Part shown: positions 1-8,385 of the stretch, in pieces
How the letters are laid out: the number at the start of each line of letters is the position of its first letter
How positions within the stretch are numbered: the stretch's first letter is position 1
Source: Verrucomicrobiota bacterium
GTDB taxonomy: Bacteria; Verrucomicrobiota; Verrucomicrobiia; Limisphaerales; UBA8199
Reading direction: 5' to 3'
Length of the DNA: 48,021 nucleotides
NCBI GenBank assembly: GCA_012517205.1
Contig: JAAYVL010000162.1
Span: 1-48,021, forward strand
Notes under the pieces: model-generated
The model's database searches: none
What the model saw: the letters and a program-made list of their open reading frames with translations, nothing else
Told to the model about the DNA's origin: nothing
Position numbers and translations under genes: made by a program

Positions 1-85
1 ACTTTCCGTCCTCCGGCTTCAACTGTTATTCCGATCTCCATTTTTCGCCTAACCTCCATCATTTCAGGCATATTCATGGCTGCCC

Positions 86-192
86 CCTGGCCGTGTACAA
101 GGGGTGTACAAGGGATGCTCATCGGATGTCCAAGCTTAAACCCTATGTACACCCGGTGAGCATCCCTTGTACACCCCTTGTACATAGCCAGG
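86..192. repeat. Nested palindromic repeat, copy 1
   Basis: Large imperfect inverted repeat between the window start and the TPR gene. Each arm carries the core TGTACAAGGGGTGTACA followed by AGGGATGCTCA, then CGG(A/G)TGT. The stem begins with a copy-specific CCTGGC/GCCAGG pair (86-91 with 187-192). The loop near 133-146 is unpaired. Two TGTACA sites lie in each arm. The same core recurs at 13673-13781 and 40030-40152. Function is unknown; it could be a REP/MITE-like mobile palindrome or a transcribed hairpin. The sequences 1-85 and 193-374 on either side hold no gene that I can support. Confidence 0.85.
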
Positions 193-374
193 AATGAGGG
201 GGAGAGGACGTTATAGGGAGGTTAGTAGCGGTTAGGGATTGCGGGATTCGACTCCGGTCTGGCCGTGGGGTTGAGGGGGAAGTTAGGCGGGAAGCCTGGC
301 GGGTTCCGGAGCGAAGGCAGTGCCTATTTCGAGCTTGCGTTTCCGGCGTTGAATCGGAACACTCCCTCGCCTGT

Positions 375-1094
375 ATGGAATCTACTGTTGAGCAATTGCC
401 GATCCTGCACACACTTTGGGCCTGGTTTGACGCAAACAAGAAGCCGGTCATCGTGGGTACGGCGATCGTTGGGGTCGCCGCCCTGATTATTTCCTTTGTG
501 GTTTATCATCGGAACGCGACCGAGGTGGCCGCGAGCGAGGCGTTGTCGAAAGTGCCGATGGAGCATATGCGGGCGACCGGCGGCAACACCATCAGCGCCG
601 ATGCCTATTTGAAGGTAGCCGCAACCTATCCGAAGAGCGCCGCCGCCGGGCGGGCGTTGTTGCAGGCGGCGGGCATTCTGTTCACGGAAGGCAAGTATCC
701 CGAGGCCAAGGCGCAGTTCGAGCGATTCCGCCGCGAGCATGCGGGCAGTCCGTTTATGGGGCAGGCGCTGTTGGGGATTGCGTCGTGCCTGAATGCCCAG
801 GGCCAAAGCCGCGAGGCCATGACGGCTTACAAGGAGTTGATTGATCGCCGTCCGGGAGACAGCACTTTGGCGCAGGCCCGGTTCGCGCTGGCGCGCTTGC
901 ATGAGGCGCAGAATGAGCCGGACAAGGCGCGCTCCCTGTACGAGGAGGTTGAGCGCACGGATGCCTACGGTTCCCTGGGCGACGAATCCCGGATGCGGCT
1001 GGAGGATCTGCGGCGGAGCCATCCGAATCTCTTCGCGCCGGCGGCCGCGGCGGGGTCGAACAGCGCGCCGTTCAAGGTGGTCGCGCCCCAATGA
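375..1094 (+). CDS. Membrane-anchored TPR protein (YfgM/CpoB-like)
   Basis: A 239-residue protein with a short cytoplasmic N-terminus, one transmembrane segment at about residues 25-45 (VIVGTAIVGVAALIISFVVY) and then helical tetratricopeptide-like repeats from about 75 to 215 (AGRALLQAAGILFTEGKYPE, ALLGIASCLNAQGQSREAMT, ARFALARLHEAQNEPDKARS). This layout, one anchor then TPRs outside the membrane, is that of YfgM (a SecYEG/periplasmic chaperone partner) and related cell-envelope TPR proteins. Residues 215-239 are a low-complexity Ala/Pro tail. The stop overlaps the start of the next gene by 4 bp (ATGA), so the two are probably translated together. The family call comes from architecture only; a precise role is not shown. 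There is no clear ribosome binding site. Confidence 0.75.
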   Translation: MESTVEQLPILHTLWAWFDANKKPVIVGTAIVGVAALIISFVVYHRNATEVAASEALSKVPMEHMRATGGNTISADAYLKVAATYPKSAAAGRALLQAAGILFTEGKYPEAKAQFERFRREHAGSPFMGQALLGIASCLNAQGQSREAMTAYKELIDRRPGDSTLAQARFALARLHEAQNEPDKARSLYEEVERTDAYGSLGDESRMRLEDLRRSHPNLFAPAAAAGSNSAPFKVVAPQ

Positions 1095-2380
1095 ACCTGT
1101 CCATTATCGGCACGGGTTACGTGGGGTTGGTGACCGGGGCCTGTTTTGCGGAGGTGGGTCACCGGGTGGTGTGTGTGGATAATGATGCGGCCAAGGTGCG
1201 GACGCTGCAGGCGGGCGGCATTCCCATTTACGAGCCGGGCCTGGAGGAACTGGTCGCGCGCAACCGGGACGCCGGGCGCCTGACTTTTACCACCCACACC
1301 GCGGAAGGCGTGGAGCAGTCCGACGTGGTATTCATCGCGGTCCCCACGCCGCCGCTGCCGGATGGGTCGGTGGACTTGAGCTACCTCGAAAAGGTGGCCC
1401 GCGAAATTGCGGCGGCGATGACCCGCTACAAGATCGTCGTGGATAAAAGCACCGTGCCCGTCAAGACTGGCGACAAGGTGGCCGAGACCATCAAACGCTA
1501 TGGCAAGGCGAAGGTGGACTTTGATGTGGTCAGCAACCCGGAGTTCCTGCGCGAGGGGTTTGCGGTCGAGGATTTGATGCGGCCCGATCGCATCGTGATC
1601 GGGGTGCGCTCGCCGCGGCCCGTGGCGGCGCTCAAACAGATTTACGCCCCGTTCGACGCTCCCATCATCGTCACGGACATCAACTCGGCGGAGTTGATCA
1701 AGCACGCCTCCAACTCCTTCCTGGCGCTCAAGATTTCCTACGTGAACGCCCTGTCGGTGGTTTGCGAGGCGACCGGCGCCAACATCCAGGAGGTGGCCAA
1801 CGGCATGGGCATGGACGCGCGCATTGGCCGGCGATTTCTGCAGGCCTCGCTGGGGTTTGGCGGAAGCTGTTTCCCGAAGGACCTCAGCGCCTTTATCAAG
1901 ATCGCCGAGCAGGTCGGCTACGACTTCCGCCTGTTGAAGGAAGTTCAGCGGATCAACGCCGACCAGATGGAGCGGTTCGTGAAGAAGATCACGGACACCC
2001 TCTGGGTGCTCAAGGACAAGACCATTGGCGTGCTGGGGCTGGCCTTCAAACAGAACACCGATGATATCCGCATGTCGCCCGCCCTCGAATTGTGCCACCG
2101 CCTGCAAAAGGAGGGCGCGGCCCTGCGCGTGCATGATCCCAAAGCCATGGAAAAGGCCCGGGCCGTGCTCAAGGACGTCACTTTCGTCGCGGACATGAAC
2201 GCGGTGGCCGAGGGCTGCGATGCGCTCGTGATTGCCACCGAGTGGGAGGAGTTCAAGCAACTGGATCTGGAGCGCGTCCGCCGCTCGCTCACGCATCCCA
2301 TCCTGTTTGACGGCCGCAACCTGTTCGACCTGGCGGAGATGGAGCGCCTGGGCTTCATCTACAAGAGCATCGGGCGGTAA
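1091..2380 (+). CDS. ugd: UDP-glucose 6-dehydrogenase
   Basis: A 429-residue protein of full family length. It oxidises UDP-glucose to UDP-glucuronate with two NAD+, supplying uronic acids for surface polysaccharide. The N-terminal Rossmann motif is IIGTGYVGLVTGACFAEVG (residues 5-23) and the acidic residue after the second strand is in VCVDND. The catalytic cysteine is C260 in GFGGSCFPKD, and the conserved lysine lies in AELIKHASNSFLALKISYVN. The C-terminal UDP-binding domain contains GLAFKQNTDDIRMSPA. The start codon overlaps the stop of the TPR gene (ATGA). No other polysaccharide genes sit beside it, so the polymer it serves is unknown. Confidence 0.95.
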   Translation: MNLSIIGTGYVGLVTGACFAEVGHRVVCVDNDAAKVRTLQAGGIPIYEPGLEELVARNRDAGRLTFTTHTAEGVEQSDVVFIAVPTPPLPDGSVDLSYLEKVAREIAAAMTRYKIVVDKSTVPVKTGDKVAETIKRYGKAKVDFDVVSNPEFLREGFAVEDLMRPDRIVIGVRSPRPVAALKQIYAPFDAPIIVTDINSAELIKHASNSFLALKISYVNALSVVCEATGANIQEVANGMGMDARIGRRFLQASLGFGGSCFPKDLSAFIKIAEQVGYDFRLLKEVQRINADQMERFVKKITDTLWVLKDKTIGVLGLAFKQNTDDIRMSPALELCHRLQKEGAALRVHDPKAMEKARAVLKDVTFVADMNAVAEGCDALVIATEWEEFKQLDLERVRRSLTHPILFDGRNLFDLAEMERLGFIYKSIGR

Positions 2381-2428
2381 GCCGCGGCGCGCGGGCCGGA
2401 GCGGGCAAATGCGAAACGCGACTGGCCG

Positions 2429-2893
2429 ATGACCCCCAGCGCGCCAGCCGGCGGGCGGAGTTCGCCGGGCGTTCCCGCGTCTTGCGCGCCGGCCGTCGAG
2501 GTGGCCGCCGCGCTGGTCTTCCGCGACGGCCGGCTGCTCATCACGCAGCGCCCGGCGGCGGCGCACCAGGGCGGGTTGTGGGAGTTCCCCGGGGGCAAGC
2601 GCGAGGCCGGCGAGAGCTTCGAGGACTGCCTGGCGCGCGAGTTGCGCGAGGAGCTGGGCATCGAGGTGGCGGTCGCGGAATCCGTCGCGAGCCTGACGCA
2701 TGCCTACCCGGATAAGACCGTGCACCTGCGGTTCTACCGCTGCCGCTGGCTGCGGCACGAGCCGCGGCCGCTGGGCTGCGCGGCGTTTGCCTGGGTCACG
2801 GCGTCCGAACTCAGCCGCTACGCCTTTCCCGCCGCTGATGCCCGGCTGCTGGCGAAGCTGCGGGACGAGGCCGGGCTCTGGCGAACGCCGTAG
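2429..2893 (+). CDS. Nudix hydrolase, MutT (8-oxo-dGTP diphosphatase) type
   Basis: A 154-residue protein with a complete Nudix box GX5EX7REUXEEXGU: GGKREAGESFEDCLARELRE followed by ELGIE at about residues 55-79, with the metal-binding REXXEE glutamates intact. The opening VAAALVFRDGRLLITQRP and the closing LSRYAFPAADARLLAKLR resemble MutT-type enzymes that clean 8-oxo-dGTP from the nucleotide pool, though other (d)NTP substrates are possible. A 22-residue Pro/Ala-rich N-terminal extension precedes the domain; the true start might lie further in. It follows ugd after 48 bp on the same strand and may share its transcript. Confidence 0.88.
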   Translation: MTPSAPAGGRSSPGVPASCAPAVEVAAALVFRDGRLLITQRPAAAHQGGLWEFPGGKREAGESFEDCLARELREELGIEVAVAESVASLTHAYPDKTVHLRFYRCRWLRHEPRPLGCAAFAWVTASELSRYAFPAADARLLAKLRDEAGLWRTP

Positions 2894-2961
2894 GCCGGCC
2901 GGCGCCCGCCTCCCGGCTTCCGCCCTCCGTCCCCGGCGGCGGCGGGGCCGCGGCGCGGCGT

Positions 2962-4134
2962 TTACGTTTTCCCGTAGAACTGCTCGACGACCTGGCGGAA
3001 GTTGTTCTCGGCCACGTTGACGATGCCCATCTCGCGCCGGGCGTTTTCCTCCGAGTCGCTGGCGTGAGCGGCGTTGACCATGATGGTTTGCCCGAACTCG
3101 CGGCGGATGGAGCCGGGCGGCGCTTTGGACGGATCGGTCGGGCCGAGCACGTCGCGGATCTTGGCCACCGCTCCCACACCTTCGTAAACCAGGGCGATGC
3201 ACTTCTCCGACCCGGGCTTCTCCTCCTCGCCGGGCGGACATTCGGCGGGCGAGCGCCCGGACATGAACCGCACGATGTTGTCGAACTGGTTATCGCCAAA
3301 AGACGGCCCCAGGAGGGCGCCGAGCTGCTCCTGCTGTTCGCGCGCAATCGCAAAGCCGAACTCCTTTTCGAGGGCGGCGGCGGCCTTGGCCGCCACGACA
3401 TCCTTGAGCTTGGTGCGCAGGGTTTCGCGCACCGGGCCGTAGAACTGCAACGCCTGGGCCACGCTCATCCGGTGGACTTTGACCCCCACGATATACAAGC
3501 CGGTGCGGGAGAAGAAATCAATCATGTTGCCCGGCCGGCCGGTGGCGAACCGGAAGTTCTCCGGCTTGATCAGCACCAGGGTTTGCTGCGGCTTTTCCCC
3601 GGGCTGGTAGACGATGACATCCTTCAACACGCCGCCGTCGGTGTCCGCGTAATGCGCCCAGAGCTTGAGCTTCTTTTCCGCCTCGGCCAGGGTGGGCGCG
3701 GCCAGCACCGCCGGCTCAAAGTAGCGCAGTTGATCGTGTTCGTCCGTGATCAGGTCCCCATACGTGTCGCGAATGGTCTCCCCCACCCGGCGGTCCGGGC
3801 AGACATTGCCGACCACCGCCCGGGTCTTGCTGACCGCGTCCTCTCCCTGGAAGAGCAGCACCATGACGCGCCGCCGCCGGCCGGTCTTCGGGTCGGGGGC
3901 GAGGTTGCGCAATATGTAGTCGTAGATGAGCTCCTGAATGTTCCGATCCTGGGGGTCGTCCGCGGAGATGGTTTCCCGGGCGTATTCCTTGACCAGTTCC
4001 GCGCTGGGCGCGAACATGCGCGCCGCCACCAGTTCGCATCCCGTGCGGGTGATCAGCCGGGTCAGAATGCCGCCCGTGCGCGATTTGTGGAGCGAATACG
4101 GTGTAATGATGACGTAAGCAAGTTGTTGAGGCAT
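2962..4134 (-). CDS. Double-domain nucleoside diphosphate kinase
   Basis: A 390-residue protein, more than twice the usual NDK length (about 140), formed by two NDK-like halves. The C-terminal half starts QTLVLIKPENF (about residue 184) and ends with the canonical active-site segment GSIRREFGQT-IMVNAAHASDSEENA, where H357 is the expected phosphorylated histidine. It carries an insertion of about 65 residues (240-305). The N-terminal half starts AYVIITPYSLHKSRTGGILT and has the parallel segment ETIRDTYGDLITDEHDQLRY, which keeps a histidine (H133) but lacks the NxxHxSDS context, so it may be regulatory or inactive. Its usual reaction is transfer of the gamma-phosphate of ATP to NDPs. It lies 6 bp downstream of the zinc-ribbon gene on the same strand, probably one operon. 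Confidence 0.85.
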   Translation of the reverse strand: MPQQLAYVIITPYSLHKSRTGGILTRLITRTGCELVAARMFAPSAELVKEYARETISADDPQDRNIQELIYDYILRNLAPDPKTGRRRRVMVLLFQGEDAVSKTRAVVGNVCPDRRVGETIRDTYGDLITDEHDQLRYFEPAVLAAPTLAEAEKKLKLWAHYADTDGGVLKDVIVYQPGEKPQQTLVLIKPENFRFATGRPGNMIDFFSRTGLYIVGVKVHRMSVAQALQFYGPVRETLRTKLKDVVAAKAAAALEKEFGFAIAREQQEQLGALLGPSFGDNQFDNIVRFMSGRSPAECPPGEEEKPGSEKCIALVYEGVGAVAKIRDVLGPTDPSKAPPGSIRREFGQTIMVNAAHASDSEENARREMGIVNVAENNFRQVVEQFYGKT

Positions 4135-4140
4135 AGAGTA

Positions 4141-4404
4141 TTATTCGGGAGTTGAAGGATTGTCTGACGCCGGTGCGGCCGGGGCGGAGGCGGGCGCCGT
4201 GGGCGCGGCCTTGCCGCCCAGGATCTTGAACATCACGGTGCCGCAAACCGGGCAATGGCCTTTAATGGCTTTGCGTCCGTTCTTCATCGTTTCCTCGAGG
4301 GCATGGGCGATTTCGGTCTTCGCTTTGCATTTGACGCAGTATCCTTCGGGCATAAACGTTCGCTGCGGCGGCGCTTCATGCGTCGCGGCAGGAATGGCAG
4401 GCAT
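4141..4404 (-). CDS. Small zinc-ribbon protein (DUF5679-like)
   Basis: An 87-residue protein. The core, about residues 20-65, has two cysteine pairs, YCVKCKAKTE and GHCPVCGTVMF, bracketing KNGRKAIKG, which is the pattern of the DUF5679 zinc ribbon found as short proteins in many bacteria. The C-terminus is an Ala/Pro-rich tail. The start ATG at 4404 follows no obvious ribosome binding site; M18 is a possible alternative start. The gene is immediately upstream of the nucleoside diphosphate kinase gene (6 bp gap). Function is not known; zinc binding is inferred from the four cysteines. Confidence 0.8.
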   Translation of the reverse strand: MPAIPAATHEAPPQRTFMPEGYCVKCKAKTEIAHALEETMKNGRKAIKGHCPVCGTVMFKILGGKAAPTAPASAPAAPASDNPSTPE

Positions 4405-4476
4405 CTTAAAGGGTTCCCGCCGCCTCCGTCAACCCGGAAAGGGCCGCGCCGCGACGGCCAATCCAGTGGCGCGGGC

Positions 4477-5274
4477 TCAGGCCGGCCGCCGATGCACCTT
4501 GTGGATGGCCGCCTGGTCCGTCGGCTTCACCAGCAGCTCATCAATGTTGACGTGCGGAGGGCGGCTGGCGACCCAGACGAGGATTTCGGCAATGTCCTCG
4601 GCCGTCAGCGGCTGCGTGCCGGCATAAACCTGTTGCGCGCGGGCCGCATCGCCTTTGAAGCGGACAAGGGAGAACTCGGTCTCGGCCATGCCGGGATCCA
4701 CGGAGCAGACGCGGATGCCGGTGCCGTTGAGTTCGAGGCGGAGGGCGCGGGTAATCTGCCGCTCGCCGGCTTTGGCGGCGCAGTAGGCGGCGCCGCCTTC
4801 GTAGGCGACATGGCCGGCCAGGGAACCGACGTTAATGATGGTGCTGCCGGGGTTGCGCTCCATCAGCGGCAGCGCGGCGCGGGTCATGCGCAGAATGCCC
4901 AGGACGTTAATTTGCAGCATGGCCTCCCAGTCTTCATCCTTGCCCTGGGCGACGGGGTCAAGCCCGTGGGCGCCGCCGGCGTTGTTGATGAGCACATCGA
5001 GCCGGGCGTCGGCGGGCTGGCGCGGGGAGATCCGGGAGCGCGCCCAGTTGACAAAGGCCTCCACGCTGGCGGTTTGCCGGACATCCAGCACGTGGGCGTG
5101 CGCCTCCGGCGCGCCCGCTTGGCGGGCTTCCGCCGCCACCTGTTGCAGGCGTTCAAGCCGGCGCGCGCCGAGCAGCAACCGGGCGCCGTGGGCCGCAAAC
5201 GCGCGCCCCGCCGCGGCCCCAAAACCGCTGGAAGCGCCGGTGATTAGAATCCATTTATCTTTAAGCGGGAACAT
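4477..5274 (-). CDS. Short-chain dehydrogenase/reductase, YdfG-like
   Basis: A 265-residue classical SDR. It has the cofactor motif TGASSGFG (residues 12-19), NNAG (97-100), the catalytic S151, Y164 and K168 in YCAAK, and the PG motif in VDPGMAETEF. The C-terminal segment FSLVRFKGDAARAQQVYAGT and HVNIDELLVKPTDQA is close to E. coli YdfG, an NADP-dependent 3-hydroxy acid (serine/allo-threonine) dehydrogenase, which is the best functional guess. The open frame extends upstream to 5538, but the domain starts at MFPLKDKW, so I set the start at 5274. The gene stands alone, 72 bp from the zinc-ribbon gene. Confidence 0.9.
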   Translation of the reverse strand: MFPLKDKWILITGASSGFGAAAGRAFAAHGARLLLGARRLERLQQVAAEARQAGAPEAHAHVLDVRQTASVEAFVNWARSRISPRQPADARLDVLINNAGGAHGLDPVAQGKDEDWEAMLQINVLGILRMTRAALPLMERNPGSTIINVGSLAGHVAYEGGAAYCAAKAGERQITRALRLELNGTGIRVCSVDPGMAETEFSLVRFKGDAARAQQVYAGTQPLTAEDIAEILVWVASRPPHVNIDELLVKPTDQAAIHKVHRRPA

Positions 5275-5369
5275 AAAAAGCAGCGGGAATGTTCCGGCCA
5301 CGCGGATGCCGGGCCCGGAGCCGGGCGCGGGCCGGGAAGTGCGGGGAGCTGGGGCCGGGTCATAACACG

Positions 5370-5690
5370 TTAATGCGGGCTCGTGTACCAGGCCCAGATG
5401 GCGATCAGCAGCACCGGCGCCAGGCCGCCCGCCGCGCCGCCGAGCAATTCCGCCTGGTAGGAGCCGAAGCGTTGCCCGCACCGGGGCCCCAGGAAGCCCC
5501 CGAGGAACCAGCCGGCCAGGCCGCAGATCAGAAAGCACAGAAAGCCAAGAATGGGGAAGCGGAAAACCAGGGTGAGGTTATGCGCCAGAATGGCCCGGAC
5601 CCCGCCGATGGCAAACAGCCCCCCAATGGAGCCCACGATGGCGCCAATCATGGCGCTCAGACTGTATCCTTCCATCGGGGGCTTGCTCAT
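5370..5690 (-). CDS. Small hydrophobic membrane protein, unknown
   Basis: A 106-residue protein with three hydrophobic segments: about 11-33 (SAMIGAIVGSIGGLFAIGGV), 40-66 (LTLVFRFPILGFLCFLICGL, glycine-rich continuation) and 82-102 (LLGGAAGGLAPVLLIAIWAW). The Gly-zipper-like spacing suggests a tightly packed helical bundle. No family is recognised. It is oriented away from the following hydrolase gene, and the 92 bp between them would hold divergent promoters. Confidence 0.65.
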   Translation of the reverse strand: MSKPPMEGYSLSAMIGAIVGSIGGLFAIGGVRAILAHNLTLVFRFPILGFLCFLICGLAGWFLGGFLGPRCGQRFGSYQAELLGGAAGGLAPVLLIAIWAWYTSPH

Positions 5691-5782
5691 GTTTCGCCGC
5701 CGAGTTTTGCATAAACGGGGGAGAAAGGCAAAGACAGAATGCGGTTGTCGGTTTGCCCGCGACCGGGTTTAATAGGCGGCCT

Positions 5783-8164
5783 ATGACAAAACCATCGCGC
5801 AGCATGAATCTCCTTCTCCGGTGTTTTGCTTTTTCCCTGCTCCTGAGCTTGAGCGCGGGCCAGGGCGCGCCGCCGCCCGCGGGCGTCGCGCCGTCGTTTG
5901 ACCCCGGGAAACTGGCGGAAATGGATGCCGCCATCGAGCAGGCGATTGCCGATAAGAAATGCCCGGGCGGCGTTTTATGGCTGGAGCATCGCGGCGCGAG
6001 CTATCACAAAGCCTATGGCCGGCGCGCGCTGGTGCCCGCCCCGGAGCCGATGTCCGAGGACACCATCTTTGACGCCGCGTCGCTGACGAAAGTCGTGGCC
6101 TGCACCCCCGCGGTGATGCTGCTGGTGGAGCGGGGGCAAGTGAACCTGGACGCGACGGTGCAGACCTATCTCCCCGAGTTCAAGGGCCAGGGCAAGGAAG
6201 CCATCACCGTGCGGCAACTGATGACCCATACTTCCGGGCTGCGCGGCGACATCGAGACGAAGACCGATTGGCACGGGCAGCAGACGGCCATCCAAAAGGC
6301 CTGCGCGGAGAAATTGCTGAGCACGCCCGGCACCGCCTTTTGCTACAGCGACATCAACTTCTTCCTGCTGGGCGAAATCGTGCAGCGGGTCAGCCGCCAG
6401 CCGCTGGAGAAGTTTGTGGCCCAGGAGATCTACCGGCGCCTGAAGATGGCGGATACGGGGTTTCTGCCGCCCGCCGCCAGCCTGGGCCGGGTGGCGCCCA
6501 CCGAAGTGGTGGCGGGGCGTCCCTACCGGGGGGTGGTGCATGATCCGACCGCGCGCAAGATGGGCGGCGTGGCCGGCCACGCCGGCCTGTTCACCACGGC
6601 GGCAGACCTGGCCCGCTATGCCCGGATGCTCCTCAACCGGGGTTCCCTCGGGGGGGCGCGCCTCTTCAAACCCGAAACGGTGGACCTGATGACCCGCGTT
6701 CAGACGCCCGCGTCGGTGCCCGCGCGGCGGGGGTTGGGTTGGGATATTGATTCGGGCTTCAGTGGGCCGCGGGGAAAACTCTTCCCCCTTGGCTCCTATG
6801 GCCATACCGGCTGGACCGGCACGTCGCTCTGGATTGATCCATTCTCCCAGACTTTTCTCATCTTTCTGTCGAACCGCAACCACCCCAGCGAGAGCGGCAA
6901 TGTGGGCGCCCTGCGGGCCAAGCTGGGCACTTTGGCGGCGGAGGCGATTCGGGATTTCAACTTTGCCTATGTGCCGGGCGCGCTGGCGGCCGCATCGCCG
7001 CCGGAAGCGCCCGCGGCGCGGCGTGAGGCCCGGCCGACCCAGCTCAAAACGCTGAACGGCATTGACGTGCTCGTGCGGCAGAAGTTTGCCCCGCTCAAGG
7101 GGCTGCGCCTCGGCTTGATCACCAACCACACCGGCGAAGACCGGGATCGCAACCCGACCATTGACCTGCTCAAGAATGCCGAAGGAGTCCAGCTCAAGGC
7201 CCTCTTTTGCCCCGAGCACGGCATCCGGGGCACGGCGGACGAAAAGCTGGGGGACGACGTGGACGCCAAGACCGGGCTGCCGATTTACAGCCTTTATGGC
7301 CAGCGCTCGAAGCCGACCCCCGAGCAGCTCCGGGACCTGGACGCCCTCGTTTTCGACATCCAGGACATCGGCTGCCGCTTCTACACCTACTCCGCCACCA
7401 TGGGCCTGACGCTGGAAGCGGCCGGCGAGAACGGCAAGAAGTATTTCGTGCTGGACCGCGTCAATCCCATTACCGGCACCATCATTGACGGCCCCGTGCG
7501 CATGGGGAAGGGGACTTTCATCGCCCATCATGAGGTGCCGCTGCGCTACGCCATGACGACGGGCGAACTGGCGCGCATGTACAACCGCGAGCACCGATGC
7601 AACGCCGACCTCACCGTCATCCAGGTCGAAGGCTGGCAGCGCGAGGCGTGGTTCGACCAGACGGGCCTGCCCTGGACCAATCCCTCCCCCAATATGCGCA
7701 CCCTCAACCAGGCGATCCTCTACCCCGGCATCGGCCTGCTGGAAAGCGCCCTGTCGGTGGGGCGGGGGACCGATACGCCCTTTGAAATCGTGGGCGCGCC
7801 CTACATTAACGATCGCCAACTGGCGGAGGAACTGAACGGCGCCGGCCTGGCCGGCGTGCGCTTCGTGCCCGTCCAGTTTACGCCCAATTACAGCGTACAC
7901 AAAGACAAGCTCTGCAAGGGCGTTCATATTCTCCTGACCGATCGGGAGCATTGCCGCGTTGTGGACGTGGGGCTGGTAATCGCCCAAACCCTCTACCGGC
8001 TCTATCCCCGGGATTTCAATCCGGACAAAATCAGCCACCTGCTGGTGCATCCGCCCACGCTGGAGGCCGTCAAGGCCAACAAGCCCCTCGACGAAATCCA
8101 CGCCCTGTGGCAGAAAGACCTCGATCAATTCCTCCAGCGGCGCGCGCAATACCTGATTTATTGA
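5783..8164 (+). CDS. Exported serine hydrolase (AmiE/beta-lactamase fold) fused to NamZ (DUF1343) exo-muramidase
   Basis: A 793-residue exported two-domain protein. Signal peptide: MNLLLRCFAFSLLLSLSAG. The first domain (about 40-400) is a beta-lactamase/PBP-like serine hydrolase: SLTK (S100, K103), YSD (Y188) and HTG (in YGHTGWTGT). The second domain (about 421-793) is DUF1343, now known as NamZ, an exo-beta-N-acetylmuramidase: LGLITNHTG, LFCPEHGIRG, VFDIQDIGCRFYTY and PWTNPSPNM are typical. In Bacillus subtilis AmiE (a serine-hydrolase amidase), NagZ and NamZ are separate neighbours in the muropeptide recovery cluster; here the AmiE-like and NamZ activities would sit on one chain in the periplasm. 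The start at 5783 follows GGCGG; 5804 is an alternative start. The amidase specificity is inferred; an esterase is possible. Confidence 0.9.
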   Translation: MTKPSRSMNLLLRCFAFSLLLSLSAGQGAPPPAGVAPSFDPGKLAEMDAAIEQAIADKKCPGGVLWLEHRGASYHKAYGRRALVPAPEPMSEDTIFDAASLTKVVACTPAVMLLVERGQVNLDATVQTYLPEFKGQGKEAITVRQLMTHTSGLRGDIETKTDWHGQQTAIQKACAEKLLSTPGTAFCYSDINFFLLGEIVQRVSRQPLEKFVAQEIYRRLKMADTGFLPPAASLGRVAPTEVVAGRPYRGVVHDPTARKMGGVAGHAGLFTTAADLARYARMLLNRGSLGGARLFKPETVDLMTRVQTPASVPARRGLGWDIDSGFSGPRGKLFPLGSYGHTGWTGTSLWIDPFSQTFLIFLSNRNHPSESGNVGALRAKLGTLAAEAIRDFNFAYVPGALAAASPPEAPAARREARPTQLKTLNGIDVLVRQKFAPLKGLRLGLITNHTGEDRDRNPTIDLLKNAEGVQLKALFCPEHGIRGTADEKLGDDVDAKTGLPIYSLYGQRSKPTPEQLRDLDALVFDIQDIGCRFYTYSATMGLTLEAAGENGKKYFVLDRVNPITGTIIDGPVRMGKGTFIAHHEVPLRYAMTTGELARMYNREHRCNADLTVIQVEGWQREAWFDQTGLPWTNPSPNMRTLNQAILYPGIGLLESALSVGRGTDTPFEIVGAPYINDRQLAEELNGAGLAGVRFVPVQFTPNYSVHKDKLCKGVHILLTDREHCRVVDVGLVIAQTLYRLYPRDFNPDKISHLLVHPPTLEAVKANKPLDEIHALWQKDLDQFLQRRAQYLIY

Positions 8165-8259
8165 AATCCACCGCCCGGCGCCATCCGCCACCCAAACCTG
8201 CGGCCGGGCGGCGCGCCGCTGGCTGACCGCGCCGGGGACGCTCCGGCTTCCGTCCGCTG

Positions 8260-8280
8260 GCCCGGCGGCGTCCGCCGGGC
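8260..8280. terminator. Hairpin between hydrolase and aminotransferase genes
   Basis: A perfect 9-bp stem, GCCCGGCGG/CCGCCGGGC, with a 3-nt CGT loop, lies 96 bp after the NamZ-fusion stop. It is not followed by a T tract, so it may be a weak or Rho-assisted terminator, or chance in GC-rich DNA. Confidence 0.3.
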
Positions 8281-8385
8281 GGCTCCGGGATAACGGTGGG
8301 CAGATCCCCGGCGGATCCCGGGCGCTGCCGGGCCGCCGACTTTCGGCTTGGCCCCGGCGCGAGAGGTTTTACACTGGGCCGCACT

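Noticed and set aside
965-3241. 758-codon minus-strand open frame
   Set aside because: Antisense to ugd and the Nudix gene; composition is biased and no family is recognised.
5975-8191. 738-codon minus-strand open frame
   Set aside because: Antisense to the AmiE-NamZ fusion, whose motifs are intact on the plus strand.
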